In this document: in pieces, positions 56,750 to 64,000 of the stretch
How positions within the stretch are numbered: the first letter of the stretch is position 1
Layout of the letters: every line of letters begins with the position of its first letter
Assembly: GCA_963667505.2 (NCBI GenBank)
Contig: OY763490.2
Span: 3,224,001-3,288,000, forward strand
Source of the DNA: Aldehydirespirator sp963667505
GTDB taxonomy: Bacteria > Actinomycetota > Acidimicrobiia > Acidimicrobiales > Aldehydirespiratoraceae
DNA length: 64,000 bases
Direction of reading: 5' to 3'
Made by a program: the position numbers and the translations under genes
Notes under the pieces: generated by a model
Told to the model about the DNA's origin: nothing
Database searches by the model: none
The model's input: the letters and a program-made list of their open reading frames with translations, nothing else

Positions 56750-57982
56750 TCAAGCGCGGGCGCTGGGCCCGTACGAGAGATGCATCAGCTCGCCGCTCGC
56801 GAAACGCGACGGCCGAAGGGCCCGGGCGTCGATGGCCGGCGCGTCGCCTACCTGATCGACGCCCAGAACGGCCGCGGCCGCGATCTCGCCCAACGCGGGC
56901 GACAGCTTGAGCCCGTGGCCGGAGAGGCCCACCGCCAGGTACAGGCCGGCCACGGGGCCGATCTCTTCGGCCCATCCCAGGATCGGGTGATAGTCCGGCG
57001 AGATGTCGTAGGCGCCGCTGGTCCTCCACACCACTGAGCCCGCCTCAAGGGTCGGGAGCCGCTCGGCCATGGCCCGAGTGATGCGGGCAGCGTGCGCCGT
57101 GTGATCGGCATGCGAGGCGTCGGCGAGCGGGTCATCGACCGGCGGCATCTCCGGGGGATAGGCCACTGCCAGCACGCGCCGGCCCATGTCGGGGCGGATC
57201 ACCAGATTGGAGTTGCCGTCGGTGATGCAGGTGTGCAGTCCTCTCGCTCCCGGCGGCTGCGCCAGCATGGCCATGTCGAGGCGCCGTCGTTCGACGGGCA
57301 CGTCCACGCCCAGTGGATCGAGCAGATCCCGGGCCCATGCGCCCGTAGCCGCCACCACGACCGGCGCCCGGATCGGGCCCCTCGAGGTGGCCACTCCGGC
57401 GACAGCGCCGTCGGACACCAGAATCTCCTCCACTGCCAATGGCGTCAGTACGGCCGCGCCCGCGCCCGCGGCCGCGGCCAACCAGCTCAGCACCATCTTG
57501 GTGACGTCGATATAGCCGCCGTCGGGCTCGTACGCTCCGCCCGCGATTCCGGCCGCATTCACCAGCGGCTCGATGTCGACGATCTCGCTGCCGCGCACGA
57601 AGCGGGTGTCCACTCCGAGGCTCCGGCCCAGCTCGATGTTGTGGCGGAGCCCGCCGAGCTGGGCTTCTGTGACCAGCAGCATGTAGCCGAACCTCGCGTA
57701 ACCGGGATCACCGAACCCCACCGCCGCGTCCCAGTTGCGTATGCAGTGGAACCCTCTCTGGGCGATGCGCACCATCAACTCGTTGGAGTAGTGCTGACGG
57801 ATCTGGCCGAACGTGCGCCCCGAGATCCCCCCCACCGGCGGTCGGGCGTCGACCACCGCGATGCGCCGACCGGAGTGCCGAGCCAGTTGGTAGCCGATGC
57901 TCGCACCGGTCACGCCGGCGCCGATCACGACCACGTCGACCTCCGGCGGCACCGGCTGGCTGGGCCGGGGGCGGCCGCTCAC
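56750..57982 (-). CDS. FAD-dependent oxidoreductase, DAO family
   Basis: 410 aa from GTG 57982, which overlaps the malate synthase stop (GTGA). Rossmann motif VDVVVIGAGVTGASIGYQLARHSG, then DARPPVGGISGRTFGQIRQHYSNELMVRIAQRG, IDVTKMVLSWLAAAAGAGAAVLTPLAV, VVVAATGAWARDLLDPLGVDVPVERRR and the C-terminal DYHPILGWAEEIGPVAGLYLAVGLSGHGLKLSPALGEIAA (read as GLSGHGLKLSPALGE). Sarcosine/glycine-oxidase-like family. Coupling to malate synthase suggests it produces glyoxylate from an N-alkylglycine or glycine-type amine, which GlcB then condenses with acetyl-CoA. Confidence 0.83.
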   Translation of the reverse strand: MSGRPRPSQPVPPEVDVVVIGAGVTGASIGYQLARHSGRRIAVVDARPPVGGISGRTFGQIRQHYSNELMVRIAQRGFHCIRNWDAAVGFGDPGYARFGYMLLVTEAQLGGLRHNIELGRSLGVDTRFVRGSEIVDIEPLVNAAGIAGGAYEPDGGYIDVTKMVLSWLAAAAGAGAAVLTPLAVEEILVSDGAVAGVATSRGPIRAPVVVAATGAWARDLLDPLGVDVPVERRRLDMAMLAQPPGARGLHTCITDGNSNLVIRPDMGRRVLAVAYPPEMPPVDDPLADASHADHTAHAARITRAMAERLPTLEAGSVVWRTSGAYDISPDYHPILGWAEEIGPVAGLYLAVGLSGHGLKLSPALGEIAAAAVLGVDQVGDAPAIDARALRPSRFASGELMHLSYGPSARA

Positions 57983-60168
57983 AGTGTCGTACCGGCCTTG
58001 ACGGCCCGGCGATGAGCCCGGAGTATGCGCTCGGTGTAGCCGTTGGGCTCGGTGCGGGCCGAGCGGACCAACTCCGCCGCGGCCTGGAAGGGGATGCTGG
58101 CGTCGTAGTCGGGCGCCATCGGCCGGTAGAGGGAATCTCCGCTGTTCTGCTGGTCGACGAGATTGGCCATGCGCCGCAGGGTCTTGTGCACCTGATCCTC
58201 GGTGACCAGCCCGTGGTGGAGCCAGTTGGCGATGTGCTGGCTGGAGATGCGCAGCGTGGCCAGGTCCTCCATCAGGCCGATGCCGTTGACGTCGAGCACG
58301 GTGGAGCACCCCACGCCGTGGCCCACCCAGCGCACGACGTATCCGAGGATGCCTTGAACGTTGTTGTCGAGTTCCCGCTGGACTTCCGCGGGGCCCAGTT
58401 CCCGGCCGGGGGGCAGCGCCGGGATGTCGATCAGGTCGGCTGGAGAGGCCGGCGGCCGGCCGTCCAGACGGCGCTGGCGGTCGGCCACATCAACGGCGAA
58501 GTAGTGCAGGGCATGGAGGGTGGCCGCAGTGGGCGAAGGCACCCAGGCCGTGCTCGCCCCAGCGAGAGGATGCTGGATCTTGGCCTTCACCATGGCGGCC
58601 ATCTCTGTCGGCATGGTCCACATGCCCTTGCCGATCTGGGCCCGGCCCCTGAGTCCGCAAGCCAGGCCGGTGTCGACGTTGGAGTTCTCGTAGGCGCCGA
58701 GCCATGTCGCCGCCTTCATCTCGGCTTTGGGGATCATCGGACCGGCTTCCATGTCGGTGTGGATCTCGTCGCCGGTGCGGTCAAGGAAGCCGGTGTTGAT
58801 GAACACCACCCGGTCGCGGGCTGCTGCGATCGCCGCGGTCAGACCCAGCGACGTGCGCCGCTCCTCGTCCATGATTCCCATCTTCAGGGTGGAACGGGAC
58901 AGTCCGAGGGCGTCCTCGACCCTCCCGAACAGGTCGCAGGCCAGCGCCACCTCGTCGGGACCGTGCATCTTGGGCTTGACGATGTACACGGAGCCGGCCG
59001 CCGAGTTGCGGACCGGCCGGCCCTCGATGCGGCCATGCCCTCGCAGGTCTTGCAGGGCGCACAGCGCGCTGACCATGGCGTCGAGCATCGTCTCGTGGAT
59101 CGGCTCGTCATGGATCGTCACCATGTCGGTGGTGAGGTGCGGGCCGACATTGCGGACCAGCATCAGGCTGCGGCCCGGAAGCGTCAGAGGGCTGCCGTCG
59201 GTGCCGTTGAAGGAGCGGTCGCCGTTCAGGGCGCGATGCACCCGGGTGCCGTCGTCTCGCACGAAGCTCGCGTCCAGGTCGCCCTTCATCAGGCCGAGCC
59301 AGTTGCGGTAGACGACGACCTTGTCCTCGGTGTCCACCGCTGAGACCGAGTCTTCGTAGTCCATGATGGTGGTGACGGCCGACTCGAGGCGGATGTCGTG
59401 GACGCCCGCGTGGTCGCGCCCGCCCACTGGATGGCCGCGGTCGATGCAGACTTCGCAGTGCAGGCCGTTCTTGTGCAGCAGGATGGAGGCCGGTGCCTCC
59501 GCAGCGCCGGTGTATCCGACCAGCCGCTCGGGCTGCAGCATGGTGGAGGTGGTGCCGTCACCGTTGCGGGCCTGCAATTCTCCCTCGACGATCCTGTACT
59601 CGGTGATCCAGGCGTGCGAGGCCGAATCGAGAGCGAAGTGGCGGTCGAGGAAGGCGCGCCCCTCCGCCACCACCCGGTCGCCTCTGATCGGGTTGTAGCC
59701 CCCACCTCTGCCGCAGCCGTCCGCCTCCGACAGCACGTCGGTTCCGTAGAGGGCGTCGTAGAGGCTGCCCCAGCGGGCGTTGGCCGCGTTGAGCGCATAG
59801 CGGGCGTTGTCGAGCGGCACCACGAGCTGAGGCCCGGCCACCGTGGCGATCTCCGGGTCCACGTTGGAGGTGGCCGCGGCGAACGGGCCGTCGTCGGGCC
59901 GCAGGTATCCGATGCTGCGAAGGAAATCGGCGTAGGCCTCTGGGTCGTGGTCTCGACCCTCGGCCCGGCCGGCCCGGTGCCAGTCGTCGATCTGGGCTTG
60001 GAGGTCGTCGCGCCGGGCCAGCAGCGCGGCGTTGCGCGGACCGAGTTCCGCGACGATCGACTCGAAGGCCTCCCAGAACTCGCTGGCCTCTATGCCCGTG
60101 CCGAACAGAGCCTCGTCGGCCACGAAGTCGTAGAGCGGTTGGTCAATCTCAAGTCTGCCGATGTGCAT
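57979..60168 (-). CDS. glcB: Malate synthase G
   Basis: 729 aa from ATG 60168 (MHIGRLEIDQPLYDFV), the usual length of MSG (about 720-730). It condenses glyoxylate with acetyl-CoA to malate. Motifs include LNAANARWGSLYDALYGTDV, RGDRVVAEGRAFLDRHF, VYRNWLGLMKGDLDASF, FINTGFLDRTGDEIHTDMEAGPM (catalytic region, read as NTGFLDRTGDEIHTDM), NSNVDTGLACGLRGRAQIGKGMW and VLDVNGIGLMEDLATLRISSQHIANW. First gene of a two-gene operon with the DAO oxidoreductase, the presumed glyoxylate source. Confidence 0.95.
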   Translation of the reverse strand: MHIGRLEIDQPLYDFVADEALFGTGIEASEFWEAFESIVAELGPRNAALLARRDDLQAQIDDWHRAGRAEGRDHDPEAYADFLRSIGYLRPDDGPFAAATSNVDPEIATVAGPQLVVPLDNARYALNAANARWGSLYDALYGTDVLSEADGCGRGGGYNPIRGDRVVAEGRAFLDRHFALDSASHAWITEYRIVEGELQARNGDGTTSTMLQPERLVGYTGAAEAPASILLHKNGLHCEVCIDRGHPVGGRDHAGVHDIRLESAVTTIMDYEDSVSAVDTEDKVVVYRNWLGLMKGDLDASFVRDDGTRVHRALNGDRSFNGTDGSPLTLPGRSLMLVRNVGPHLTTDMVTIHDEPIHETMLDAMVSALCALQDLRGHGRIEGRPVRNSAAGSVYIVKPKMHGPDEVALACDLFGRVEDALGLSRSTLKMGIMDEERRTSLGLTAAIAAARDRVVFINTGFLDRTGDEIHTDMEAGPMIPKAEMKAATWLGAYENSNVDTGLACGLRGRAQIGKGMWTMPTEMAAMVKAKIQHPLAGASTAWVPSPTAATLHALHYFAVDVADRQRRLDGRPPASPADLIDIPALPPGRELGPAEVQRELDNNVQGILGYVVRWVGHGVGCSTVLDVNGIGLMEDLATLRISSQHIANWLHHGLVTEDQVHKTLRRMANLVDQQNSGDSLYRPMAPDYDASIPFQAAAELVRSARTEPNGYTERILRAHRRAVKAGTTL

Positions 60169-60213
60169 CGGGTCAGCTAACCATGTCCGGTCCGTTCCCA
60201 ACCAGCCCGGCCG

Positions 60214-60281
60214 TCGGGACGGGGAGACTGCTGGCACGGGGAGGCCGCTGGGACGGGGAGGCCGCTGGGACGGGGATCCGA
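60214..60281. repeat. 17-bp tandem repeat (4 copies) between glcB and antiporter genes
   Basis: Four adjacent 17-mers at 60214, 60231, 60248 and 60265. The central two are CTGGCACGGGGAGGCCG and CTGGGACGGGGAGGCCG, and the outer copies diverge at a few bases. They lie in the 219-bp divergent region between glcB and the antiporter; the rest holds no gene, only a GGTGGAGGACGG site before the TTG at 60388. Confidence 0.85.
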
Positions 60282-60387
60282 TGGGGGGCCGTCCGATCAA
60301 ACCGGACGCAGGAGGCTGGCTGCTGGCAGCCGGGATCGGTCGTCGCTAGTCTCGACGATCGCCGTCGACGACCGGTGGAGGACGGCC

Positions 60388-62058
60388 TTGATCGACGAGG
60401 TCCTGTTCCCGATCGGGCTCCTCATAGTTGTGGCGAAGCTCATGGAGGGCTTCCTAGGCCGGCTGCGGCTGAACTCGATAGTGGCCTACGCGCTGACCGG
60501 GATGATGCTCGGGCCGGTCCTCGGCTTCGTGGAGCCCACCTCCGAGCTCCACCTGTTCCTCGATATCGGCATCTTCGTGCTCTTCTTCATCATCGGCCTC
60601 GAGGAGATCGACGTCCCTGCCTTCGTATCCACCCTGCGGGGCCGCTATTTCCTGGCCGCCATCATCTCAGTGGGGATCTCGATGCTGGCCGCGATGGCCG
60701 TCGTCTCGGATCTCTTCGACGCCGGCTTCGTGCTGGGCCTCGGGCTCGCGGACGCGCTGGCGCTGTCGGGCGTGCTGTCCCTGTCCAGCCTCGGCCTCGT
60801 GGCCAAGGTCCTGGCTGACGGCGGCCACCTCAAGGAGCCGATCGGGCTCAAGATGTTCGCGGTGGTGATCATCGCCGAAGTGCTCGCCCTGCTCCTGGTG
60901 GGGTTCACCGTCGGCCAGACCGGTGAGGGACTGAGCTATCTGGGGGTGCTTCGGCTCTTCGGCCAGATCATCGGCTTCGTAGTGGTCGCTTGGATCCTGT
61001 CGGCAAGGCTGCTCCCCGCGGCGATCGGCTTCCTGCAACGGTTCCTGAACGTCCCGGAACTGTCGTTCGGACTGCTCATCGGGGGTTTGTTCCTAATGGT
61101 GGTGGCAGCCGAGAGCGTCGGCCTGCATGGAACGATCGGCGCGCTGCTGTTCGGGGCGGCCCTGTCGGGGCTCCCCCATGAGATCCGAGCCGACATCCTG
61201 CCCGGGATGCGCAGCGCTTCGGAAGGGCTGTTCGTGCCGCTCTTCTTCGCCTCGGCGGGCTTGCACTTCGACCTGTCCTTCGCTGACCTGCCCGCGGCCA
61301 CCATCGCGGCCTTGGTGCTCGTGCCATTGTTGGGCAAGTTCCTCGGTGCCTTCGTCGGCGCCCGCGTCACCCGGATAGAGAGCCCGTTGGCTCTGACCGC
61401 CGGTCTGATGGCCAAGGGTGTGGCCGAGATCGCGCTGCTGCTGGTGCTCTTCGATGTCGGCGTGATCGACAAGCGGGTGTTCTCGTTGCTGGTGCTGGTC
61501 ATGCTGGGCTACATACTGCTGATGCCCCAGGTGATCGGGCTGGCTGTGAGAAGGGCCCGCGAGACCGACCGCTCCGAGCTGCCGAGGTCGCTGCCTCCCT
61601 CGTTCGCTCGCCTCGCCCTTGAGGATGTGAAGGTCAGCAACGTCCTCGACACGGCCCGGGCCTATCCGGCACCTCGGATCTCGGTGAGGGACTTCGTGAG
61701 CGAGTGGAGGGTGCCGAACCAGCACGACTACCTGGTAGTGGAGGACGGCCAGGTCGCGGGGATCGTCTCGATGGTCAGGCTGCGGTTGCTCCCCAGAGGC
61801 TCCTGGGCCACCACCACGCTGAAGGACGTGCTCCGCCAGACCACGCCCCGAGCCCATCCAGACGAGCCGCTAGACGACGTGCTCGAGCGCATGACCCATC
61901 ACTCGCTCACGGTGATCCCGGTAACCGATCCGGAATCGGGCGAGTTCCTTGGCTCGGTCGCAAGCCACGACGTCGTGGACCTCATCCTGTTGATGGACGA
62001 GATCGAGGGCGAGCTGCTGCAGCTGGACGAAGACGAGGAGACCCCGGAATCCCCGTAG
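60388..62058 (+). CDS. CPA2-family cation:proton antiporter with C-terminal CBS domains
   Basis: 556 aa from TTG 60388 with GGAGGA upstream. About 12-13 helices of the Na+/H+ exchanger fold: NSIVAYALTGMMLGPVLGF, FVLFFIIGLEEIDVPAFV, LADALALSGVLSLSSLGLVAKVLAD, HGTIGALLFGAALSGLPHEIRADI and GLMAKGVAEIALLLVLFDVGVID (the second crossover, with Glu). Residues ~430-545 carry two CBS repeats (NQHDYLVVEDGQVAGIVSMVRL and LTVIPVTDPESGEFLGSVASHDVVDLI), likely nucleotide-sensing. Role in pH or K+/Na+ homeostasis. Unlike KefB/C it has no TrkA-N domain visible. Confidence 0.87.
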   Translation: MIDEVLFPIGLLIVVAKLMEGFLGRLRLNSIVAYALTGMMLGPVLGFVEPTSELHLFLDIGIFVLFFIIGLEEIDVPAFVSTLRGRYFLAAIISVGISMLAAMAVVSDLFDAGFVLGLGLADALALSGVLSLSSLGLVAKVLADGGHLKEPIGLKMFAVVIIAEVLALLLVGFTVGQTGEGLSYLGVLRLFGQIIGFVVVAWILSARLLPAAIGFLQRFLNVPELSFGLLIGGLFLMVVAAESVGLHGTIGALLFGAALSGLPHEIRADILPGMRSASEGLFVPLFFASAGLHFDLSFADLPAATIAALVLVPLLGKFLGAFVGARVTRIESPLALTAGLMAKGVAEIALLLVLFDVGVIDKRVFSLLVLVMLGYILLMPQVIGLAVRRARETDRSELPRSLPPSFARLALEDVKVSNVLDTARAYPAPRISVRDFVSEWRVPNQHDYLVVEDGQVAGIVSMVRLRLLPRGSWATTTLKDVLRQTTPRAHPDEPLDDVLERMTHHSLTVIPVTDPESGEFLGSVASHDVVDLILLMDEIEGELLQLDEDEETPESP

Positions 62059-62073
62059 CGCGGCCTTGGATCC

Positions 62074-62098
62074 ACGGGCCCGTCTGCGGCCCGGGCCG
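62074..62098. terminator. GC palindromes between convergent genes
   Basis: Two perfect palindromes lie between the antiporter and E1 stops: ACGGGCCCGT (62074-62083) and CGGCCCGGGCCG (62087-62098). They could terminate transcription in both directions, though no T-run is present. Confidence 0.4.
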
Positions 62099-62145
62099 TC
62101 TATGCCGCCTGGGCCCGGTGCCGGTCGGCTGTCGGCGGTCTGAGG

Positions 62146-64000
62146 TCAGCGGTGCGACATCTGCGTGACGGCGTCCACGACCCGGGCTGCAGACGGAAGG
62201 TAGGCATCTTCCAGGGGCGGGCTGAAGGGCACCGGCGAGCGGGCCGCGGTGATTCGAGCCACGGGGGCGCGAAGCTGGTCGAACACAGCCTCTGTGATGG
62301 TGGCGGCAAGTTCGGAGGCCATGCTGCAGCCGGGCGGACTCTCGTCGATCACGACTGCTCGGCCGGTGCGCTCCACCGAGGCGGCGACAGTGCCCGCGTC
62401 GAGGGGCGACAGGGTCCGCAGATCGATGACCTCGGCCGAGGTCTGGTGCTCGGCCGCCAGCCGTTCGGCGGCTTGGACAGCCAACGGCACGGTCGCGCCG
62501 AAGGCGATCAGGCTCACGTCGTCGCCGCGGCGCTGCACCGCGGCCTTCCCGATCGGCAGCCCATAGCGTCCTTCGGGCAAGGGCCCGCGGGTGCGGTACA
62601 GGCCCATGTGCTCCAGGAACACGACCGGGTCGTTGTCGGCGATCGCCTGCAGGAGCAGGCCCTTGGCGGTAGCCGGAGTGGCCGGAGCCACCACCTTCAG
62701 GCCCGGAATGCTGGCGAAGATCTGGTGAAGCGTGTCGGAGTGCTGGCCTCCGGCCCGGAGCCCGGCGCCGGCCGCCATGCGCAGCACCACAGGCACGTCG
62801 GCCTGGCCGCCGAACATGTAGCGCATCTTGGCGGCCTGGTTGAAGATCTGGTCGAAGCAGTACGGGATGAAGCTGGCCCACATGACATCGACCACAGGCC
62901 GCAGGCCGGCCACGGCCGCCCCGACGGCTGCGCCCACGAAACCGGCCTCCGAGATCGGGGTGTCGCGGACACGGGTGGGACCGAACTCCTCGATCAGGCC
63001 CTTGGTGGCGCCGAACGTACCGCCCATGGCGCCCTCCAGGGGGGCGCCGAGCCCGGCGCCGCCGGCGATGTCCTCGCCGAGAACGATTACACGGGTGTCG
63101 GCCCGCATGGCTTCGACCAGCGCTTCATGGACGGCCTGGAGATAGGAGCCCTCCCGCGCGGTCGTCGGCGGCTCGCGCGCCGGTTCTCGGTCGGGCCGCT
63201 CCTCGCTGATCACGTAGCGCTCGACTTCTGCCGGATCGGGCCAGGGCGCGGCCCGAGCGGCGCGGTAGGCGTCGTCGAGTTCGGCTTCGACCTCGGCCGT
63301 CAAGGCCCGGGCGTCGACGCCCGCGGAGCTGACCAGCCGCGCGACGGGGTCGGTGGCCCGAGCGGCGCGGCGCTGCTCGCGGGAACGGTAGTGCTCGGGA
63401 TCGCCGACGTAGTGGCCGCGCATTCGCACGATCTTGGCCTCGACGAGGGTGGGGCCGTCGCCCCGGCGGGCTCGGTCGATGGCGGTTCCGGCCCCGGTGA
63501 GCACATCGAGGTAGTCCGACCCGTCGACCACCGCGGCGGCCATGCCGTAGGCCTGGGCCCGCACCGCTATGTCGGTGACGCTGGTGGCGTAGGCGGCGGG
63601 CGTCGACTCGGCCCAGCCGTTGTTCTCGCACACGAAGACCACCGGCAGACGCCAGATCGCGGCCAGGTTGAGTGACTCGTGGAAGATGCCTTGGTTGGCT
63701 GCTCCGTCGCCGAAGAACGAGACGGCCACCCGGCCGTCGCCGAGCACGCTGGCCGCCAGTGCCGCGCCGACGGCCAGCGAGATGCCGCCGCCCACGATGG
63801 CGTTCGCGCCGAGCACGCCCTTCGTGAAGTCGGCGATGTGCATTGATCCGCCTCGGCCCTTGCACAGGCCGCTCTCCCGTCCGTAGAGCTCCGACACCAT
63901 CGCGGCGAGGTCGCAGCCCTTGGCGATGCAGTGGCCGTGGCCCCGGTGGGTGCTGGTGATGATGTCGTCTTCGTTCAGATGGGCGCAGACCCCCGCGGCC
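62146..64000 (-). CDS. Fused E1 alpha-beta 2-oxoacid dehydrogenase (partial, N-terminus beyond the window)
   Basis: At least 617 codons; the frame is open through 64000, so the N-terminus lies outside. The alpha part has STHRGHGHCIAKGC, GRGGSMHIADF, the TPP motif FFGDGAANQGIFHE with VCENNGWAEST, and MRGHYVGDPEHYRSREQRR. The beta part begins around YLQAVHEALVEAMRADTRVIVLGEDIAGG with PISEAGFVGAAVGAAVAGLRPVVDVMW and a C-terminal transketolase domain (EVIDLRTLSPLDAGTVAASV). The joint between halves has RPDREPAREPPTT linker. A fused alpha/beta E1 of the acetoin/pyruvate type. No E2/E3 gene is visible downstream (the next gene is convergent). Confidence 0.88.
   Translation of the reverse strand, partial: AAGVCAHLNEDDIITSTHRGHGHCIAKGCDLAAMVSELYGRESGLCKGRGGSMHIADFTKGVLGANAIVGGGISLAVGAALAASVLGDGRVAVSFFGDGAANQGIFHESLNLAAIWRLPVVFVCENNGWAESTPAAYATSVTDIAVRAQAYGMAAAVVDGSDYLDVLTGAGTAIDRARRGDGPTLVEAKIVRMRGHYVGDPEHYRSREQRRAARATDPVARLVSSAGVDARALTAEVEAELDDAYRAARAAPWPDPAEVERYVISEERPDREPAREPPTTAREGSYLQAVHEALVEAMRADTRVIVLGEDIAGGAGLGAPLEGAMGGTFGATKGLIEEFGPTRVRDTPISEAGFVGAAVGAAVAGLRPVVDVMWASFIPYCFDQIFNQAAKMRYMFGGQADVPVVLRMAAGAGLRAGGQHSDTLHQIFASIPGLKVVAPATPATAKGLLLQAIADNDPVVFLEHMGLYRTRGPLPEGRYGLPIGKAAVQRRGDDVSLIAFGATVPLAVQAAERLAAEHQTSAEVIDLRTLSPLDAGTVAASVERTGRAVVIDESPPGCSMASELAATITEAVFDQLRAPVARITAARSPVPFSPPLEDAYLPSAARVVDAVTQMSHR

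Noticed and set aside
60214..60281. Possible CRISPR array
   Set aside because: Units are only 17 bp, directly adjacent with no spacers, and no cas genes are near. The same applies to the arrays at 4703 and 10728.

Overview
The window comes from a high-GC Gram-positive-type chromosome, most likely an actinomycete (Actinomycetota). I infer this from GC-rich third codon positions, frequent GTG/TTG starts, TANNNT-type -10 boxes sitting directly in front of start codons (leaderless mRNAs), a BsaP-type partner of biotin synthase, and many lipoprotein or Tat-dependent binding proteins. Environmental, possibly marine Acidimicrobiia-like bacteria fit the mix of TRAP, branched-chain and polyamine importers, but no rRNA or marker gene is present to fix the taxonomy. 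No tRNA, rRNA, CRISPR array, insertion sequence or phage gene was seen.

Layout. 0-1.4 kb: biotin genes on the minus strand (a gene fragment, then bioA). 1.6-9.6 kb: an acyl-CoA ligase followed by a complete branched-chain/amide-type ABC importer (livH, livM, binding protein, livF, livG). 9.7-11.4 kb: leaderless bioB, a tiny bsaP and a decayed 2-hydroxyacid dehydrogenase. 11.6-14.8 kb: a solitary paaD-like gene divergent from a TRAP transporter pair (dctQ, dctM). 14.9-19.7 kb: a GntR/LacI regulator, a NitT/TauT-type ABC importer and an embedded nucleoside phosphorylase. 20-24.4 kb: the TRAP binding protein, an APH-type kinase, a fic pseudogene and a luciferase-like oxidoreductase.

24.4-40.4 kb is a long minus-strand series, read right to left: MFS exporter, luciferase-like monooxygenase, DapB-like dehydrogenase, hyuA, hyuB, two-gene E1 (alpha, beta), a polyamine-type ABC importer (ATPase, binding protein, two permeases), a PuuE-like deacetylase and an alpha/beta hydrolase. 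It looks like an uptake and degradation pathway for a cyclic amide or other N-compound. 40.7-47.3 kb is a plus-strand gmaS/glnT - mgsABC (glxBCD) - unknown 151-aa protein - FAD oxidoreductase operon, that is, an N-methylglutamate-type methylamine pathway or a relative of it.

47.4-51 kb: an MMPL transporter and an MpaB-type oxygenase. 51.2-56.7 kb: a signalling cassette made of a STAS protein, a receiver-PP2C phosphatase, an RsbW-like kinase, a substrate-binding lipoprotein and a HAMP histidine kinase. 56.7-60.2 kb: a DAO-family oxidoreductase and malate synthase G on the minus strand. 60.4-62.1 kb: a CPA2 antiporter with CBS domains. 62.1 kb to the end: a fused E1 alpha-beta dehydrogenase cut by the window edge.

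The most unusual non-genic signal is that many gene junctions carry local direct duplications of the stop/start region (periods of 17, 30, 32, 36, about 64 and 72 bp). These create short, decayed copies of the next gene's N-terminus.
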